Origin: Chara braunii
Taxonomy: Eukaryota > Streptophyta > Charophyceae > Charales > Characeae
Assembly (NCBI GenBank): GCA_003427395.1
Contig: BFEA01000014.1
Span: 1,819,908-1,867,206, forward strand
Direction of reading: 5' to 3'
Length of the DNA stretch: 47,299 bases
The notes beneath the pieces were generated by a model. The model was not told the origin of the DNA. It saw only the letters and a program-made list of their open reading frames with translations, and did no database searches. A program made the position numbers and the translations under genes. This document shows, one piece after another, positions 9,557 to 20,005 of the stretch (the first letter of the stretch is position 1; every line of letters starts with the position of its first letter).

Positions 9557-9603
<47 letters not shown>
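9557..9603. repeat. Poly(T) tract, 47 bases
   Basis: Uninterrupted T run. It could be the poly(A) tail of a minus-strand retroelement, but no recognised LINE or SINE tail adjoins it. Confidence 0.9.
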
Positions 9604-9645
9604 CGCTCGGACTCCTTCTTTTCACGTGAGAGAGAGTTATAGAGA

Positions 9646-9722
9646 ATGTAGATAGATAGATAGATAGATAGGTAGATAGATAGATAGGTAGGTAGGTAGA
9701 TAGGTAGATAGGTAGATAGAGA
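9646..9722. repeat. (TAGA)n/(TAGG)n microsatellite
   Basis: GATA and GGTA tetranucleotide repeats. Open frames through it encode Leu-Ser-Thr-Tyr-rich nonsense. Confidence 0.95.
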
Positions 9723-10327
9723 ATGATCTGACCGTGTGAGCAGCGAGTATCATCTGTGCCACCATGAGTTGGCTCTTGGCTGACTACCTCTGAAGAATGC
9801 AATGAAGCTAAAATTTTCCACTTGGCAGTGGGTTCGGTTTTCTTCCGGACAAGTAGCAGGTTGGCAGCTCGAGTCCATCAACTCTCAATTTGTCGGGTGG
9901 GGCCCCAAGCCAGCTGATCCCGGCACTCCTCTGCCCTTTTGTGTTGTGCAGTGTCATTCACAGGCCCTGGGATTCTTATTAATATGGAGTTCTTTCCCCT
10001 CACCAATCTTAATCACTCTTTCCTCAACGGGTTGAGTTCTCTTCCCAACAAGTAGAGCGCGGGTTGATAGGTCAAGTCCACCAACCTGCAATTTGTCGGG
10101 CGGGGATCCCAGTCTGCTGACTCCAAAAGACTCCTTCCCTTTTGCGTTGTGCACAACTTTGGAAAGTCACTCGCCATAATTTCTTTGAAGACATCTGCGA
10201 ATTGTTCGTTCCGGACTTACAGTGTGCAGAACTGTAGAATGTCATTGCCAGAATTCCAGAGGAGTGGTTTCCAATCGCCTCTCTTAATCACTTAATATTC
10301 CTCATTCGCGCTCAACAAGGGATATTA

Positions 10328-10765
10328 ATTGGTAGAAAGCGCCCACGCCAAAACCTTTTTGGTTTTGGGCGCCCGAAACTCGGCCGTTTGGTACTACTGG
10401 CCCAATGACTTCAATGTGGGGTATTAGAGGCCCACGCGTCGCTCCAAGGGCCCTACCGGATCATGAATCTGGCGCATAACAGGACCAGATTCATTTTCAT
10501 GTAAAAGAGGCCGAGGGTAGTACCGCTGAAGGATAGAATGAGGCCCAGGTACGGTATTTTGAAAAAGAAGGGCCAAAACTCTTGAACCCGTAAAAACAGG
10601 CCCAGGGAGATGTGGCCACGGCGCAAAGGCCCTTTCACCCAGGCTGAAGACGGTTTGGGCGGTTCACCCAGGCTGTAGACGGTTTGGGCGGGTAGTACCA
10701 AACGGCCGAGTTTTGGGCGGCCAGCCAAAACCGAAAAGGTTTTGGCGTGGGCTCTTTCTACCAAT
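10328..10765. mobile_element. MITE with about 80-bp terminal inverted repeats
   Basis: The left end (from ATTGGTAGAAAG, through cgcccacgccaaaacc, to ctcggccgtttggtactac) is repeated in inverted orientation at the right end, which finishes CTTTCTACCAAT at 10765. The TIRs are about 80 bp and nearly identical. The dinucleotide TA abuts both sides (10326-10327 and 10766-10767), consistent with a TA target duplication (Tc1/mariner type), though two bases is weak evidence. A 26-bp unit (caggctgaagacggtttggg) is duplicated at about 10639-10691. Confidence 0.8.
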
Positions 10766-11745
10766 TATCCGAAAAGGGAGCTGTCACCTGCTGAAGAGGT
10801 AAGAGGGATGGATGTTAGATGCCCGACAAGTAGCAGGTTGCTGGGTTGAGTCCGTTGGCTCGCAATTTGTCAGATTGCATGTAACCGCCTGCTGATCCCG
10901 CTAGGCCCTTGCCCTTTTATGTGGTGCAGAATTTTATAATGCCACTCCGAGTCGCCAGAATTCCTTCGGAGACAGCATCTGCGAATCTATTCCTGCGGAC
11001 GGGTTTCACATCATCCCTCTCAATAATCACTACCGTAGTTCATCAGTTGCTGTCAGCAAGGGTGTTGGCGAAGTGGTTAGCGGGCCGGCATTTTGCGTCA
11101 TCCCTCTTAATAATCGCTCATTCTTCATCTGCAAATATAAAATAAAATACGAGTTGTCGAGCGGCTGTTTTGGCTTTCCTGGTGGAAATTTCCCTGCTCT
11201 TGCGCTTCATGACACGCTTCCTTTCAAGTTAGCACTCCAAAGTTCGGGAGCCACCTTTAAATTGTTTCCATAATGAAGGTTGGGAGAGAGAGGGCGTGAG
11301 GTGATTTTAGGGGTGCTGGGGGAAGGTGGGGGGTGTTGTACGACTTTCTTCTTAAAAGGGTTCTGACATTTGTTTCCACCAATATATTTCGCAGCTATGG
11401 TTCGCCTTTCATCGGCGAGGGTGGATGTGGGTTGGTGAGCGGGCTGGGTGTTCTTCCCGACAAAAAGAAGGTTGACGGGTCGAGTATATCAACTCGTAAT
11501 TTGTCGAGCGCGGTCCCCAACCCGTTGATCCCTCCAGACCGCTGCCCTTGTCTGTTGTGTTATGACATTTCTCGTTTTCCTCGGCAAGGGTGTTGGTGAA
11601 GAGGTCAGCGGGCTGGGCGTTCCACCCGGGAAGTAGCGGGTTGATGGGTCGAGTTCGCCAACCCGCATTTTATCTAGCAGGGCCCCCAGCCCGCTGCCCC
11701 TGTCACACCCCTGCCCTTCTGTCTTGTGTAAAACATGAGAAACTT

Positions 11746-11747
<2 letters not shown>

Positions 11748-11780
<33 letters not shown>

Positions 11781-13735
11781 GAAAGCTTGTCATATATTGC
11801 CAAAATATAATTGGAATCGAGGCCGGGGATCTCACAATTCTACCCGGAGTTATCCTGGCAGCCTCAGCCAGTTTCGCTTATAAGGAAAGTTCTACAGACA
11901 AACCATCTGCTTCTATCCCACCGGGTCCAGTGTCCCCTCCTAGACCAAATACTTTCCAACATCAAAACTTCGAAGCTCAGGTAAAAGGTTGCTCAACTTG
12001 AGCATTGCTGAAAACCAGCATTCCATCTTAAAACGCTCCTTCTATCAGCTGGAAACTGGAAACCGGGTCCAGCGTCCCACCAAAAATGCTTCCCAAAAGT
12101 AACCATGGAAGCACCGAGTAAAACCGCATTCCTTACTGTCAAACACCAACTTTCCAGAGCTAGCCAGGCGAAGCACAGAGAAAAACAACCTCGGTCTCCA
12201 GTGCCTTGGGCTTTCTAGAGATTGGAGGAACAACTACTGATACTTCTGGAAACCGAGTCCGGCGTCCCTAAAGATTTTCCTTCCTCCCAAGCTGTCTTCC
12301 TGTCCGCAACCTTTCAAAGATAATTCTTTCAAGGACACATGCAGACAGACAGACCACTTGTACAGCCTACTTACTTTCTTACTGTAGCTTCCCAACCAGG
12401 TCTATCACGACCTTGTCACCTCCACCCATGATACAGCAGGGGGCCCGGGGTCTACAACGACCCTACCATTCCAAGGCTGCACCCATCTGCCGGACCCTAT
12501 CTCAGCCAGGGGGCCGTCTCCATTTTTCCTTCATCCGCAATTTTAGCAATGTTGCCCTTTCTCCAGGTTTTCCCAAACCAATACAGGCTCTTTCTTTTCC
12601 AATCCGCGTAGACCGCTAGCCTGATGCCAGCCTTAATTTGTTGTCTTGACTGCTGAAACGAGATTACCTCATTCTTAAATATTTTGGCATTCCTTTCTGC
12701 CCAGATTACTTCCATGATAATTCCCCTGCAGCAGAGCACTACATAATTCTCACCTGATGTCTCTCCTGCCTTTTTTGGGAGTTTCCCCAACAGGTTAAAA
12801 TCATCCTCCCACTCAAAATCCGCCTGTGTCATTTTCCAGAACTCTTTCCACCACTCCCAAATCCTGTCAGACAGTGGGCAGTATAACCACACATGAGCAG
12901 CATTCTCCCAGCCCCAGTTGCAGCGAGCACAGGTCGAGGGGAGATTCATTCCTTTAGTATTTAGCCACATAGCTGAGGGAACGATTTGTATGGATGGCAG
13001 GCATTGAATTGCGGCCTGCCTTTGTGATGGTATTTCTTTGAGTATCTTCCACAGCCTGTGCAGGTCCGATTCCCCCACAATTGTGATTTCACTGATTTGT
13101 AGGGACTCCAGTCTCTTTCTGGCTACAACTATTGGCTTTCTCGCCACTTTGGCCCGCTGGATAGTGGTGCCTATTTTAGATTTGTATAAACATACAGGAA
13201 CCTCCTCTCCCAACATTGCCCCGGACCAACCAAACAGGCCGGGCTCAACTCTCAGGTTCTCCCGCTGGTCCATTAAGATCTGGAACACCGAACCCTTTCC
13301 TTTCTGTACTTCGTGGATTCTCACTTCCTTCAGGTCTGCCGTACAGGCCACTACTGCTTCATCTTTCAGTCTCAATGTCCTCTGCCGACAAGCTGGCTTT
13401 CTCGACCATTTTTGAACTTCCGTTCCTGTCGGAAGATCCGGCCCCAGATTTTTCCAGAATCGGTCTGCACAGTCAGGCTCCTGCACCCAGCTTTCTGCAG
13501 CTGCTGAGCTGCTTCTCTATCGTTTTTCAATGTCCTTACCCAATGTGGGGGTATTGCAGCTCTGATGCTCTGATGATGTCCAAGTTCCTTTCCACTTGTC
13601 GTACTCTAGGCAGCAGGGGTCTCACTGTATCCACCGGTAGCCAGTCCGAACTCCCTTCATCCCACAGGTCCTTGACTTGGATATTAGGAAGTTTCAAGTC
13701 ACTCACTTGAATTGATTTCCAAACAGCGTGATCAT
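11748..13735 (-). mobile_element. 5'-truncated LINE, minus strand
   Basis: Read on the minus strand this is a non-LTR retrotransposon 3' half: an ORF2 C-terminus (13710 to 12497), a 3' UTR of about 720 bp, and a poly(A) seen as 32 T at 11748-11779. The 3' UTR holds three spaced variants of a gggacgctggacccggtttc motif (about 11915, 12055 and 12245 on the plus strand as complements), which also mark the other LINE tails here. It lies within the tRNA-like repeat cluster: host sequence stops at 'gtgtaaaacatgagaaac' and resumes at 'tctgcaaatctatcc'. No exact TSD was found. Confidence 0.85.
12497..13710 (-). pseudogene. LINE ORF2 C-terminus with zf-RVT domain
   Basis: C-terminal part of a LINE reverse transcriptase polyprotein, downstream of the RT palm. 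The main frame (13486-12497, 329 residues) carries the zf-RVT zinc knuckle CxxC-x8-H-x4-C: 'CARCNWGWENAAHVWLYC' at residues 186-203, followed by 'WEWWKEFW' and the helical tail with 'VIWAERNAKIFKNE' that is typical of plant LINEs. Upstream, in another frame, 'IQVKDLWDEGSSDWLPVD' (near 13650-13690) continues the same protein, so at least one frameshift is present. Endonuclease and RT catalytic domains are absent through 5' truncation. It corresponds to the copy at 17385-18835, which has 'VGDLWDTD' at the same place. Confidence 0.85.
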
Positions 13736-14333
13736 CTCATTATCTGCAAATCTATCCGAACTAGCAGTGTGCGAAACTGTTGAATACGAATGATACGATT
13801 GTCAAAATTCCAGCGGAGAGTTTTGTGTCACTCCTCTTAATTGCTCGTTCCTTCTTATTTGCTCTTGGCAAGCCTTAGGGTGCAGGCGATGTGGTTAAAG
13901 GGGGGATGTCAGATGCAACCTGACAAGTAGCAGACTGATATTAAGTAGAGCCCGCAGTTTGTCAGGTTGTCCCTCACTGCCTGCTAATCTCGCCAGACCC
14001 CTGTCCTTTTATGTTGTGCAAACCTTTAGAAAGCCGGTCGACAGAATTCCTTTGGAGATAATTTTTTTTTCTTGTGGAGGGGTTTTGCATCATCCATCGC
14101 CCGTTCCTCATTCGCTCTCAGCAAGGGTACTGGGAAAGTGGTGAGTGGGCTGACATTTTACACTGTCCCTCTCAATAATCGCTGTTTCCTCATCTGCAAA
14201 TTTATTCCATGTTCTAGAGTAGCAGCTTTTTCAGCTTTTTCAACTTTCCTCGCATAAAATTCCCCCACTCTTGTGCCTCGTAACCCATTCCAAGTAGCCC
14301 TCAAAACGTTCGGGAGGCACCTTTACTGCATCT

Positions 14334-14645
14334 TCATAACAAGGGAAAAGTTGGAAACCTCCTCGCGGCAAAACCTTTGTATTAATATCGGATTCCCCCC
14401 AAACTGGGCAAACAGTGTCACAGGCCCCAAAATGACTTTTCCTGGCATTTTTGCAACCTGGTTGGGCCAGTAACGCCTCTGTGCAAAAATGGCCGGAAAG
14501 TGATTTACAGAGTCACTGTGGCTGAGAGGGCAAAAAGGAAGGCAAAAGTAATTTTGGGGCCTCCAGCACTTTTTTGCTCATTTGGGGGGAAATGAATACA
14601 AAGGTTTCACCCCGGGGAGGTTTTATAACTTTTCCCTCATAACAA
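14334..14645. mobile_element. Mutator-like foldback MITE with 9-bp TSD
   Basis: The element is 14343-14636 (294 bp). It starts GGGAAAAGTT and ends AACTTTTCCC, and almost the whole length folds back: the left arm 'cctcctcgcggcaaaacctt', then 'ccccccaaactgggcaaac', then 'ggccccaaaatgacttttcc', is mirrored on the right. It is flanked by the perfect 9-bp repeat TCATAACAA (14334-14342 and 14637-14645). Long TIRs beginning with G and a 9-bp TSD are Mutator (MULE) features. It sits inside a copy of the tRNA-like repeat cluster; related copies without the insertion at about 11270, 15880 and 22000 show the empty-site context. Confidence 0.88.
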
Positions 14646-14857
14646 TGGGCAAGAGGGAGAGGGGGGGAGCTGATTTTTTTTTTGGGGGGGGGAAGGGGGG
14701 TAGGTGTGGGTTGTCGACCCCTTCTGCAAGGGTTTCTGCTGATATATATGGCGGTCATCTCTCGTCCGTCCTCAGCAAGGGTGCTAGCGGTTTGGTCAGT
14801 GGGTTGAGCGTTCCGCCCAACAAGTAGCGGGTTAACTGGTCTTGTCAATCAATTCCC

Positions 14858-14946
14858 AATTTGTCGGGCGGGGACTCCAGCCTCCTCTCCCACTGGACCT
14901 AAATTTGTCGGGCGGAGACTCCAGCCTCCTCTCCCACTGGACCCCT
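14858..14946. repeat. 44-bp tandem duplication inside one module
   Basis: 'aatttgtcgggcggggactc', followed by cagcctcctctcccactgga, occurs twice in tandem. This is a recent slippage duplication inside a tRNA-like repeat module. Confidence 0.85.
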
Positions 14947-15329
14947 GCCCGATTATGCTATGCAGTGTTGCTCGTAGGAATTCATATTCATATGAAGTTG
15001 TTTCACGTTACCTCTCATAATATAGGTCATTCCTCATTTGCTCTCCACAAGGGTGCTTGTGAAGAGCTCAGTGGGTTTTAAAAGGAAACCCAACAAGTAG
15101 TGTGTTGATGGGTCCAGTATGCCAACCCCCAATTTGTCGGGTTAAACCTCTCATCTCCCGCTAACCCGCTGGACCCCTGCCCTTTTGTATTGTGCAGAAC
15201 TTCCGAAAGTGACTGGCTAGAATTGCTTTGGAAGTTTGGATACTATTTAGACCCAAGACCTCTGCGAACCTATCCAGACTTGCACTCTGTGGAACTGTAA
15301 AAACATGTCGATGAGAATTCCTGTGGACG

Positions 15330-15466
15330 GGTTTCTAGCCAGGCTTTTTTTTTTTTTTTTTTTTTTTAGCAAGAAACCTGGGTGCTCCGGTCTATTGGCG
15401 GGGAGCAGCACCTGCTGGAAAGCCGGTCCAGCGTCCCGTTGTACATCCAAAGGTTTCAAGCCAGAC
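15330..15466 (-). mobile_element. 107-bp LINE tail insertion, minus strand
   Basis: A poly(T) of about 23 bases (15345-15367) followed by the complement of the LINE 3' terminus ('tccggtctattggcggggag', 'cacctgctgg', 'ccggtccagcgtccc'). Diverged direct repeats GGTTTCTAGCCAGGC (15330-15344) and GGTTTCAAGCCAGAC (15452-15466) look like its TSD. It is extremely 5'-truncated. Confidence 0.8.
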
Positions 15467-16866
15467 TTACAATATGCGAAACTGCAGAATGTTATCTGCC
15501 AGAATTCTTGTGGAACGGTTTCGCCCAACCCCACTCATCCCGCAAGACTACTGGCTTTTTGTGTTTAAATTGCAAAACTTTAAGAAAGTCTCAGAGTCTC
15601 ACGAAAATTCCTTTGGTATATTAAAAATAATAATAATAATAATAAAAAATTCCTTTGGAGACAACATGATCTAGAAACCTCTTCATTCGTCATTCGGTCG
15701 TATTGAGGGTGCCAACGAAGAGGTCAGCGGGCTGTGAGAAGCAACCCAACGAGTAGCATCTGCAAATATATTCCGGGTTGCAGAGCGGCTCCTTCAACTT
15801 TCCACGCAGAACTTTTCCTGCTCTTGCGCCTCATGACCCATTCCCAGTAAAACTCCAAAGTTTGACACCATCTTTATTGCATCTCCAGAATAATGATCAG
15901 GGGGAAGGTGATTTCATGGGTGTTGGTGTGAGGGAGGGGGAAGGGGCCCGAGGAGGTCATGCAACCCCTCTTGCAGGGTTTACTCAGCCATCTGGGCGTT
16001 CCGGCCGACATGTAACACTTTCACGAGTCAAGTGGATTAACTCACAATTTGTTGGACGCGGTACGCGGCACGTGGCACGCGGATCCTATCGGGCCCCTGC
16101 CCTTTTGTGTCATGCGGTGTCATTCGGCGAAAATCTTATGAAGTTGTTTCACATTCCCCATCATAATTGGTCATTCCTCATTCACACTCGACAGTTGTCT
16201 TGGCAAAGTGGTCGTTGTAAGAGGAAACCCAATACAAAGCCAGTTGATTTGTCCAGTCCGCCAACCCGCAATGTTGTCGGCTTTCCTTTCATGTCTCGCT
16301 AACCCCACAACACCCCTGCCCTTTTTGTGTAACAGTGTGTAAACTTTAGAAAGTCACTCGCTAGAATCGCTTTGGATTCAACATCTCCGAATTTATCCGG
16401 ACTTGCACCTTGCGGAACCGTAAAACAACATCTGTGTGAAATCTTGTGGAGAGGCTTGTAGACGGATTCACAATTATATGCAGAACTATAGAATGTCATT
16501 CTCCAGAATTCCAGTGGAGCCTTTTCGCCCAACCCCGCTAGTCCCGCAAGACCTTTATCTTTTTCTGTTGTGCAGAACTTTAGAAAGTCACTTGCCACAA
16601 TTCCTTTGGAGACAAAATCTGTGAAACTATCTGGGCTTGCAATATGCAGAATTCTGCAACATCACTAGACTAAGTTCATATGGAGGGGTTCCTGCGCCCT
16701 TGGTCTCCTTTATTACTTATCAAGTAGAGGGGACCGTTCTTGTGCGTCCCAATTGACCCCTTTGTTGAGGATGTTTTTTCCCCCTTTGTTGAGGATGTTT
16801 TTTCTTAGTATTGTGCAGATACATGTAAGCAGTTCGTCGGTTGACCAGATATTGCTCGGTTTGAAC

Positions 16867-17340
16867 TTAAGTTGTTGGGTGTCCAGGAGCATATTGTGCG
16901 TAAGCCATCCACAGCCCTTTCGTTGGTACACTGATGATGGCCATTGCTCGCGGTTTGTAGTGCCCGGCAATAAGCTCAGCGACCTCCCGCGTTTTGAGTA
17001 TGCCCTCCCTTTGCATGTGCCATCCCAGGAGTGTCATTCCACCATAGGCGGGGGTATATGGGTCCTCGGACTCTGCCGGCGTCAATCCCAACTCCCATTT
17101 ACCGGTCTTCCTCCTAATTGGTAGTACTAAGACCTTATCCCCCGCGGGTAGGCTCTTGTGATGTAACCCTTTTTCGATCAAGTGGCGCATTTTGGTTCGT
17201 TTGGATGGATTGGACCCTGCCGTTTCTGCTGCTGACTTCTGTCCTTGTTGGGAGTAGGTGTCCAGCGTGACTTGTTGTGTGCTTGTCGAGGGAACACCTT
17301 GCATGGCTAGCCCCGGTGGCCCCCCGTGCAGTCCACCCAC
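16867..17340 (-). CDS. Unrecognised coding-like ORF in the LINE 5' region
   Basis: 157 residues, not low complexity, with mixed composition typical of real protein: 'MRHLIEKGLHHKSLPAGDKV', 'TGKWELGLTPAESEDPYTP', 'AYGGMTLLGWHMQREGILKT' and 'REVAELIAGHYKPRAMAIIS'. I do not recognise a domain. It is antisense to the LINE ORF2 remnant that begins just after it (about 17385) and lies within the same proposed TSDs. It may be a 5' inversion (twin priming) of another part of the LINE, a piece of a different transposon, or a host exon. A second frame continues similar-looking sequence towards 16770, suggesting a frameshift. Confidence 0.4.
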   Translation of the reverse strand: MGGLHGGPPGLAMQGVPSTSTQQVTLDTYSQQGQKSAAETAGSNPSKRTKMRHLIEKGLHHKSLPAGDKVLVLPIRRKTGKWELGLTPAESEDPYTPAYGGMTLLGWHMQREGILKTREVAELIAGHYKPRAMAIISVPTKGLWMAYAQYAPGHPTT

Positions 17341-17384
17341 TCACTTGGTTGGAAGACCGTTTTTGGACAATCCCGCGCAAACTC

Positions 17385-18835
17385 CCGGACGGAAGGGAAG
17401 GAGCAGAAGAAGGAGGGGGTCAACTACTGGACAACTTTTGGTCATCCCTGCTACAAACATGGCGTAGTCTCCTGCTTCCAGACAGGACCCAACCCGACCG
17501 GTGGGAGGAAGTCTACCGTCAGCCCCTCTTTGGAAACAGATGGATAATAGACACGGAGGGCCGTGTGAGGATAAGCTCAGCCCTGCCATGGAAAAACTGG
17601 GTCAAACATGGCATTCTCAGGGTTGGAGATCTCTGGGACACTGACAGACAAACATGGAAGACGGTGAACCAGATGCGGGACACCTTGCGGTATTGCCATC
17701 GGGTCGAAGAGTCCCTGGAAAACATCATTGAAGCCATCCCGCTGGAATGGTAACGAATCCTTAGGAACGGCCCCAGTTTGAGAGAGGGTGACTGGGTGAC
17801 GACTACAGAGACCCAACACCTGATCGGATTAATCCACATGGTCTCTCCCCAAATGATACTAATTGAACATTACACCATCACAAAACCAAACACCCTCCAA
17901 GCAAGGGAGACACCTTTTGAATGGAAGAGCAGAACAAAGGTTAATAGAGTGAGAGTCCTGGAAGAAAAGAGACAAAAGGTGGCCTTCCAGCCAGATAAAC
18001 CAATCCAGGACTTGGCCCTGGACCCAGCAGAATGGGTATGGCAGGCCCCCCGACGAAGGGGCGCCCCCGAAACAACTCACATTAACCTGCACCTCTTAAC
18101 GGTCAAATCAACTTATAAAATGCTTCGACCCAAACGCCACCTGAGGGACATAGTAAATGATAGATGGGCCAGACATCTAAACATCAACCACGCCCTCCTA
18201 ACACGGATTCAATGGTTCACGGAACAAAAGCATAAGCCAATGAAAATTACATCGCTACAATGGCAGATAGTTCACCGCTGCCTGCCGACTAACGATTGGT
18301 TGATTGACCGGACAAACCTCGAATAAAGGGGTCTGCTGTTCCCATGGTGCCAGCGATGCCAAAGCCTCTTCCCCTTCCACAAGACGGCCGAGACCATCGA
18401 ACACATCTTCATGCAGTGCCCAATCGCCCAGTTCATTTGGAGGTGGTAAGACCATATCTGGCGGAAGATGGGACCGGATATTCCCTGGCCCTGGTCATGG
18501 CAAACCATTTTGGCTGGACATTGGCCCCAGGTAGGGACTGTCACACCCTTCATCGAAAATATATACAGAGTGAGAAGGAGGGCAGTGATGTGGGCACTCT
18601 GGTGGCAAAGATGCATCATAGATTCCTAACCATGGAAAAGGTACGGGTAGAAGGCGCGGAAATCATAGAACAAATCCATCAGCAACTACACCTAGATTTC
18701 ACATGCAGGTGGTTAGATGCGAAGGAACAACTGGACCTTTTTAAACAAACAAGAGATGTCAGGAAAAAGATAACGGAATTCTGCAAGGATTGGGTAGGGG
18801 GGGAAAGGGAAGGTTGGATCGCAAAAGTAGTATGA
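17385..18835 (+). pseudogene. LINE ORF2 C-terminus with zf-RVT domain, interrupted
   Basis: C-terminal region of a LINE polyprotein, same lineage as 12497-13710. Landmarks: 'VYRQPLFGNRWI', 'HGILRVGDLWDTD', 'TSLQWQIVHRCLPTNDWLI' and the zinc knuckle in 'PWCQRCQ', then 'TIEHIFMQC' (CxxC, H-x4-C), then 'ALWWQRCIID'. One frame runs from about 17385 to 18630 and is broken only by four TAA codons (17751, 18324, 18447 and 18627); it then shifts frame to 'AEIIEQIHQQLHLDFTCRWL', which ends at 18835. No endonuclease or RT core is present. It is a dead copy. Confidence 0.82.
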
Positions 18836-19849
18836 AGTGGGGATCGAGAGGAGGAGTTAAAAAACTTAGAAGAGACCAGAGAATACAGGCTGGTTTTCAA
18901 GGATTGGACCAACATAGAGGCCTCGTTCCCATTGCGCCCCTCCACGGATTTCCCAGATTCCTTCCCTCCCCGTACCCTTTCACTTACGAAAACCTTGGTT
19001 TGAAAAGGACAATTATATCCCCCCCCCCTACCTGACCCCCCCCCCCCACATTTCCTGACTCGTCTGTCCCTCCGGGCCACACAAGGAAATTCTCCCCGGA
19101 GCCCCCTGGGGAGGATCCCGCTTGTTCATTACGTCTGCTAACCTCGACTGTTGCAGCCGGAGCGGGGACAGTCGGCAAGCTTGCAGGGGTAGTCAAAAAA
19201 ACTGGGCTTGGAGCAGACAGGCCCTGGAATAAGTATCAGGACGGACAGACGAGTTGTCTCTTCTGTGGGTGAAACGAGCGGTCGTTCCTCAGTATCAGTC
19301 CTGAATTGCCTATCTGGCGCCCTCCTTCTGAGGGTGAAGAGATACAAAGGTGACAACAGTTTCCCAAGGTCTTCTTCTGAGCAAGCAGCCGTTTCACAGC
19401 CGCTTCACAGTATCAGTTCAGAATCTTCTATATGGTGCCCTTCCTCTGAGGGCGAAGAGATACTCGCCAAGGTTCTGGTTCTCCGAGGTCTGCATAGTGG
19501 TTGCTCAGCTAAAGCTACAACTGAGGCTGCTTAGCTGTTCTTTTAACTCTTTTGATTCTCACAAGCACCTCTGCCTGCTCAATTAATCCCTAGATTCTGC
19601 AGGGCAATCAATGCTGGCAGGTCTCACAGCCATTCATAGCCATTCCTAGTCGTTGGTCCCAAAATTTCCAAACTAATTTTCTCTTTGTCAAATGGGACGC
19701 TGGACCCGGTTTCCAGCAGGTGACGCTCCCCACCAATAGATGGAGACTCTCCTCCGGTGCTAGTGTTGCCTGCTCTTATCAGCAGCACGAGCACAGGAAG
19801 GAGTGTTTTGTTAAAAAAAAAAAAAAAAAAAAATATGGAGGGGTTTCAG

Positions 19850-19940
19850 TCCAGTTGATGTAGCTCAGTGGTTAGAGCACTGGTTGGAAATGCGCATTGT
19901 GGTAACCGTATGAGGTTGCGGGCTCAAAACTCAATTGCAA
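19850..19940 (+). repeat. tRNA-like sequence (SINE head candidate)
   Basis: A perfect A box TAGCTCAGTGG at 19861-19871, followed by 'ttagagcactgg' as in tRNA D arms. The expected B box (about 19918-19929, 'gggctcaaaactc') is degenerate. It is probably the head of an old tRNA-derived SINE into which the MITE at 20014 inserted. Confidence 0.5.
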
Positions 19941-20005
19941 CCTTGCGCATGGACCCCGGCACGGTGTTAGATTGACGCACGGCTGGACATAAACTTCCTT
20001 GGGCT

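Larger units (their letters stand above)
9826..16660 (+). repeat. Cluster of degenerate repeats with tRNA-like heads
   Basis: About a dozen copies of one module at roughly 9829, 10029, 10825, 11057, 11425, 11588, 13885, 14775, 15045, 15710, 15990 and 16190. Each begins with an A-box-like 'agtggtcagcgggctggg', then 'acccgacaagtagcgggttg', a B-box-like 'gggtcgagtcc', then 'caatttgtcgggcgggg' and 'acccctgcccttttgtgttg'. Between heads follow 'agaactttagaaagtc', 'gaattcctttggagacaaca' and 'tctgcgaatctatcc'. A second module (gcgcctcatgacccattccc, then gttcgggagccacctttatt) recurs at about 11200, 14270 and 15820. The copies are diverged and interrupted by the LINE, MITEs and LINE tail listed separately. 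It behaves like an old tandem or nested SINE array; no protein is encoded. Confidence 0.75.
16678..19845 (+). mobile_element. LINE insertion with 13-bp TSD and poly(A)
   Basis: The direct repeat ATATGGAGGGGTT occurs at 16678-16690 and again at 19833-19845, directly after a poly(A) of 21 bases (19813-19833). Between them lie an ORF2 C-terminal pseudogene (plus strand), a 3' UTR of about 980 bp and, at the 5' end, a coding-like segment in the opposite orientation (16867-17340). The UTR includes two related 55-bp blocks about 120 bp apart (near 19288 and 19408) and the diagnostic tail 'gggacgctggacccggtttc', 'cagcaggtgacgctccccac'. A caveat is that 'ggaggggtt' also occurs in the neighbouring repeat family, so the TSD could be coincidental. 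Confidence 0.7.

Noticed and set aside
13038-13710. Plus-strand frames of 125 and 164 residues
   Set aside because: They are antisense shadows of the LINE ORF2 fragment on the minus strand, which carries the zf-RVT motif.
19861-19935. Functional tRNA gene
   Set aside because: The A box is perfect but the B box is degenerate and no cloverleaf with a credible anticodon arm can be drawn, so it is kept only as a SINE-head candidate.
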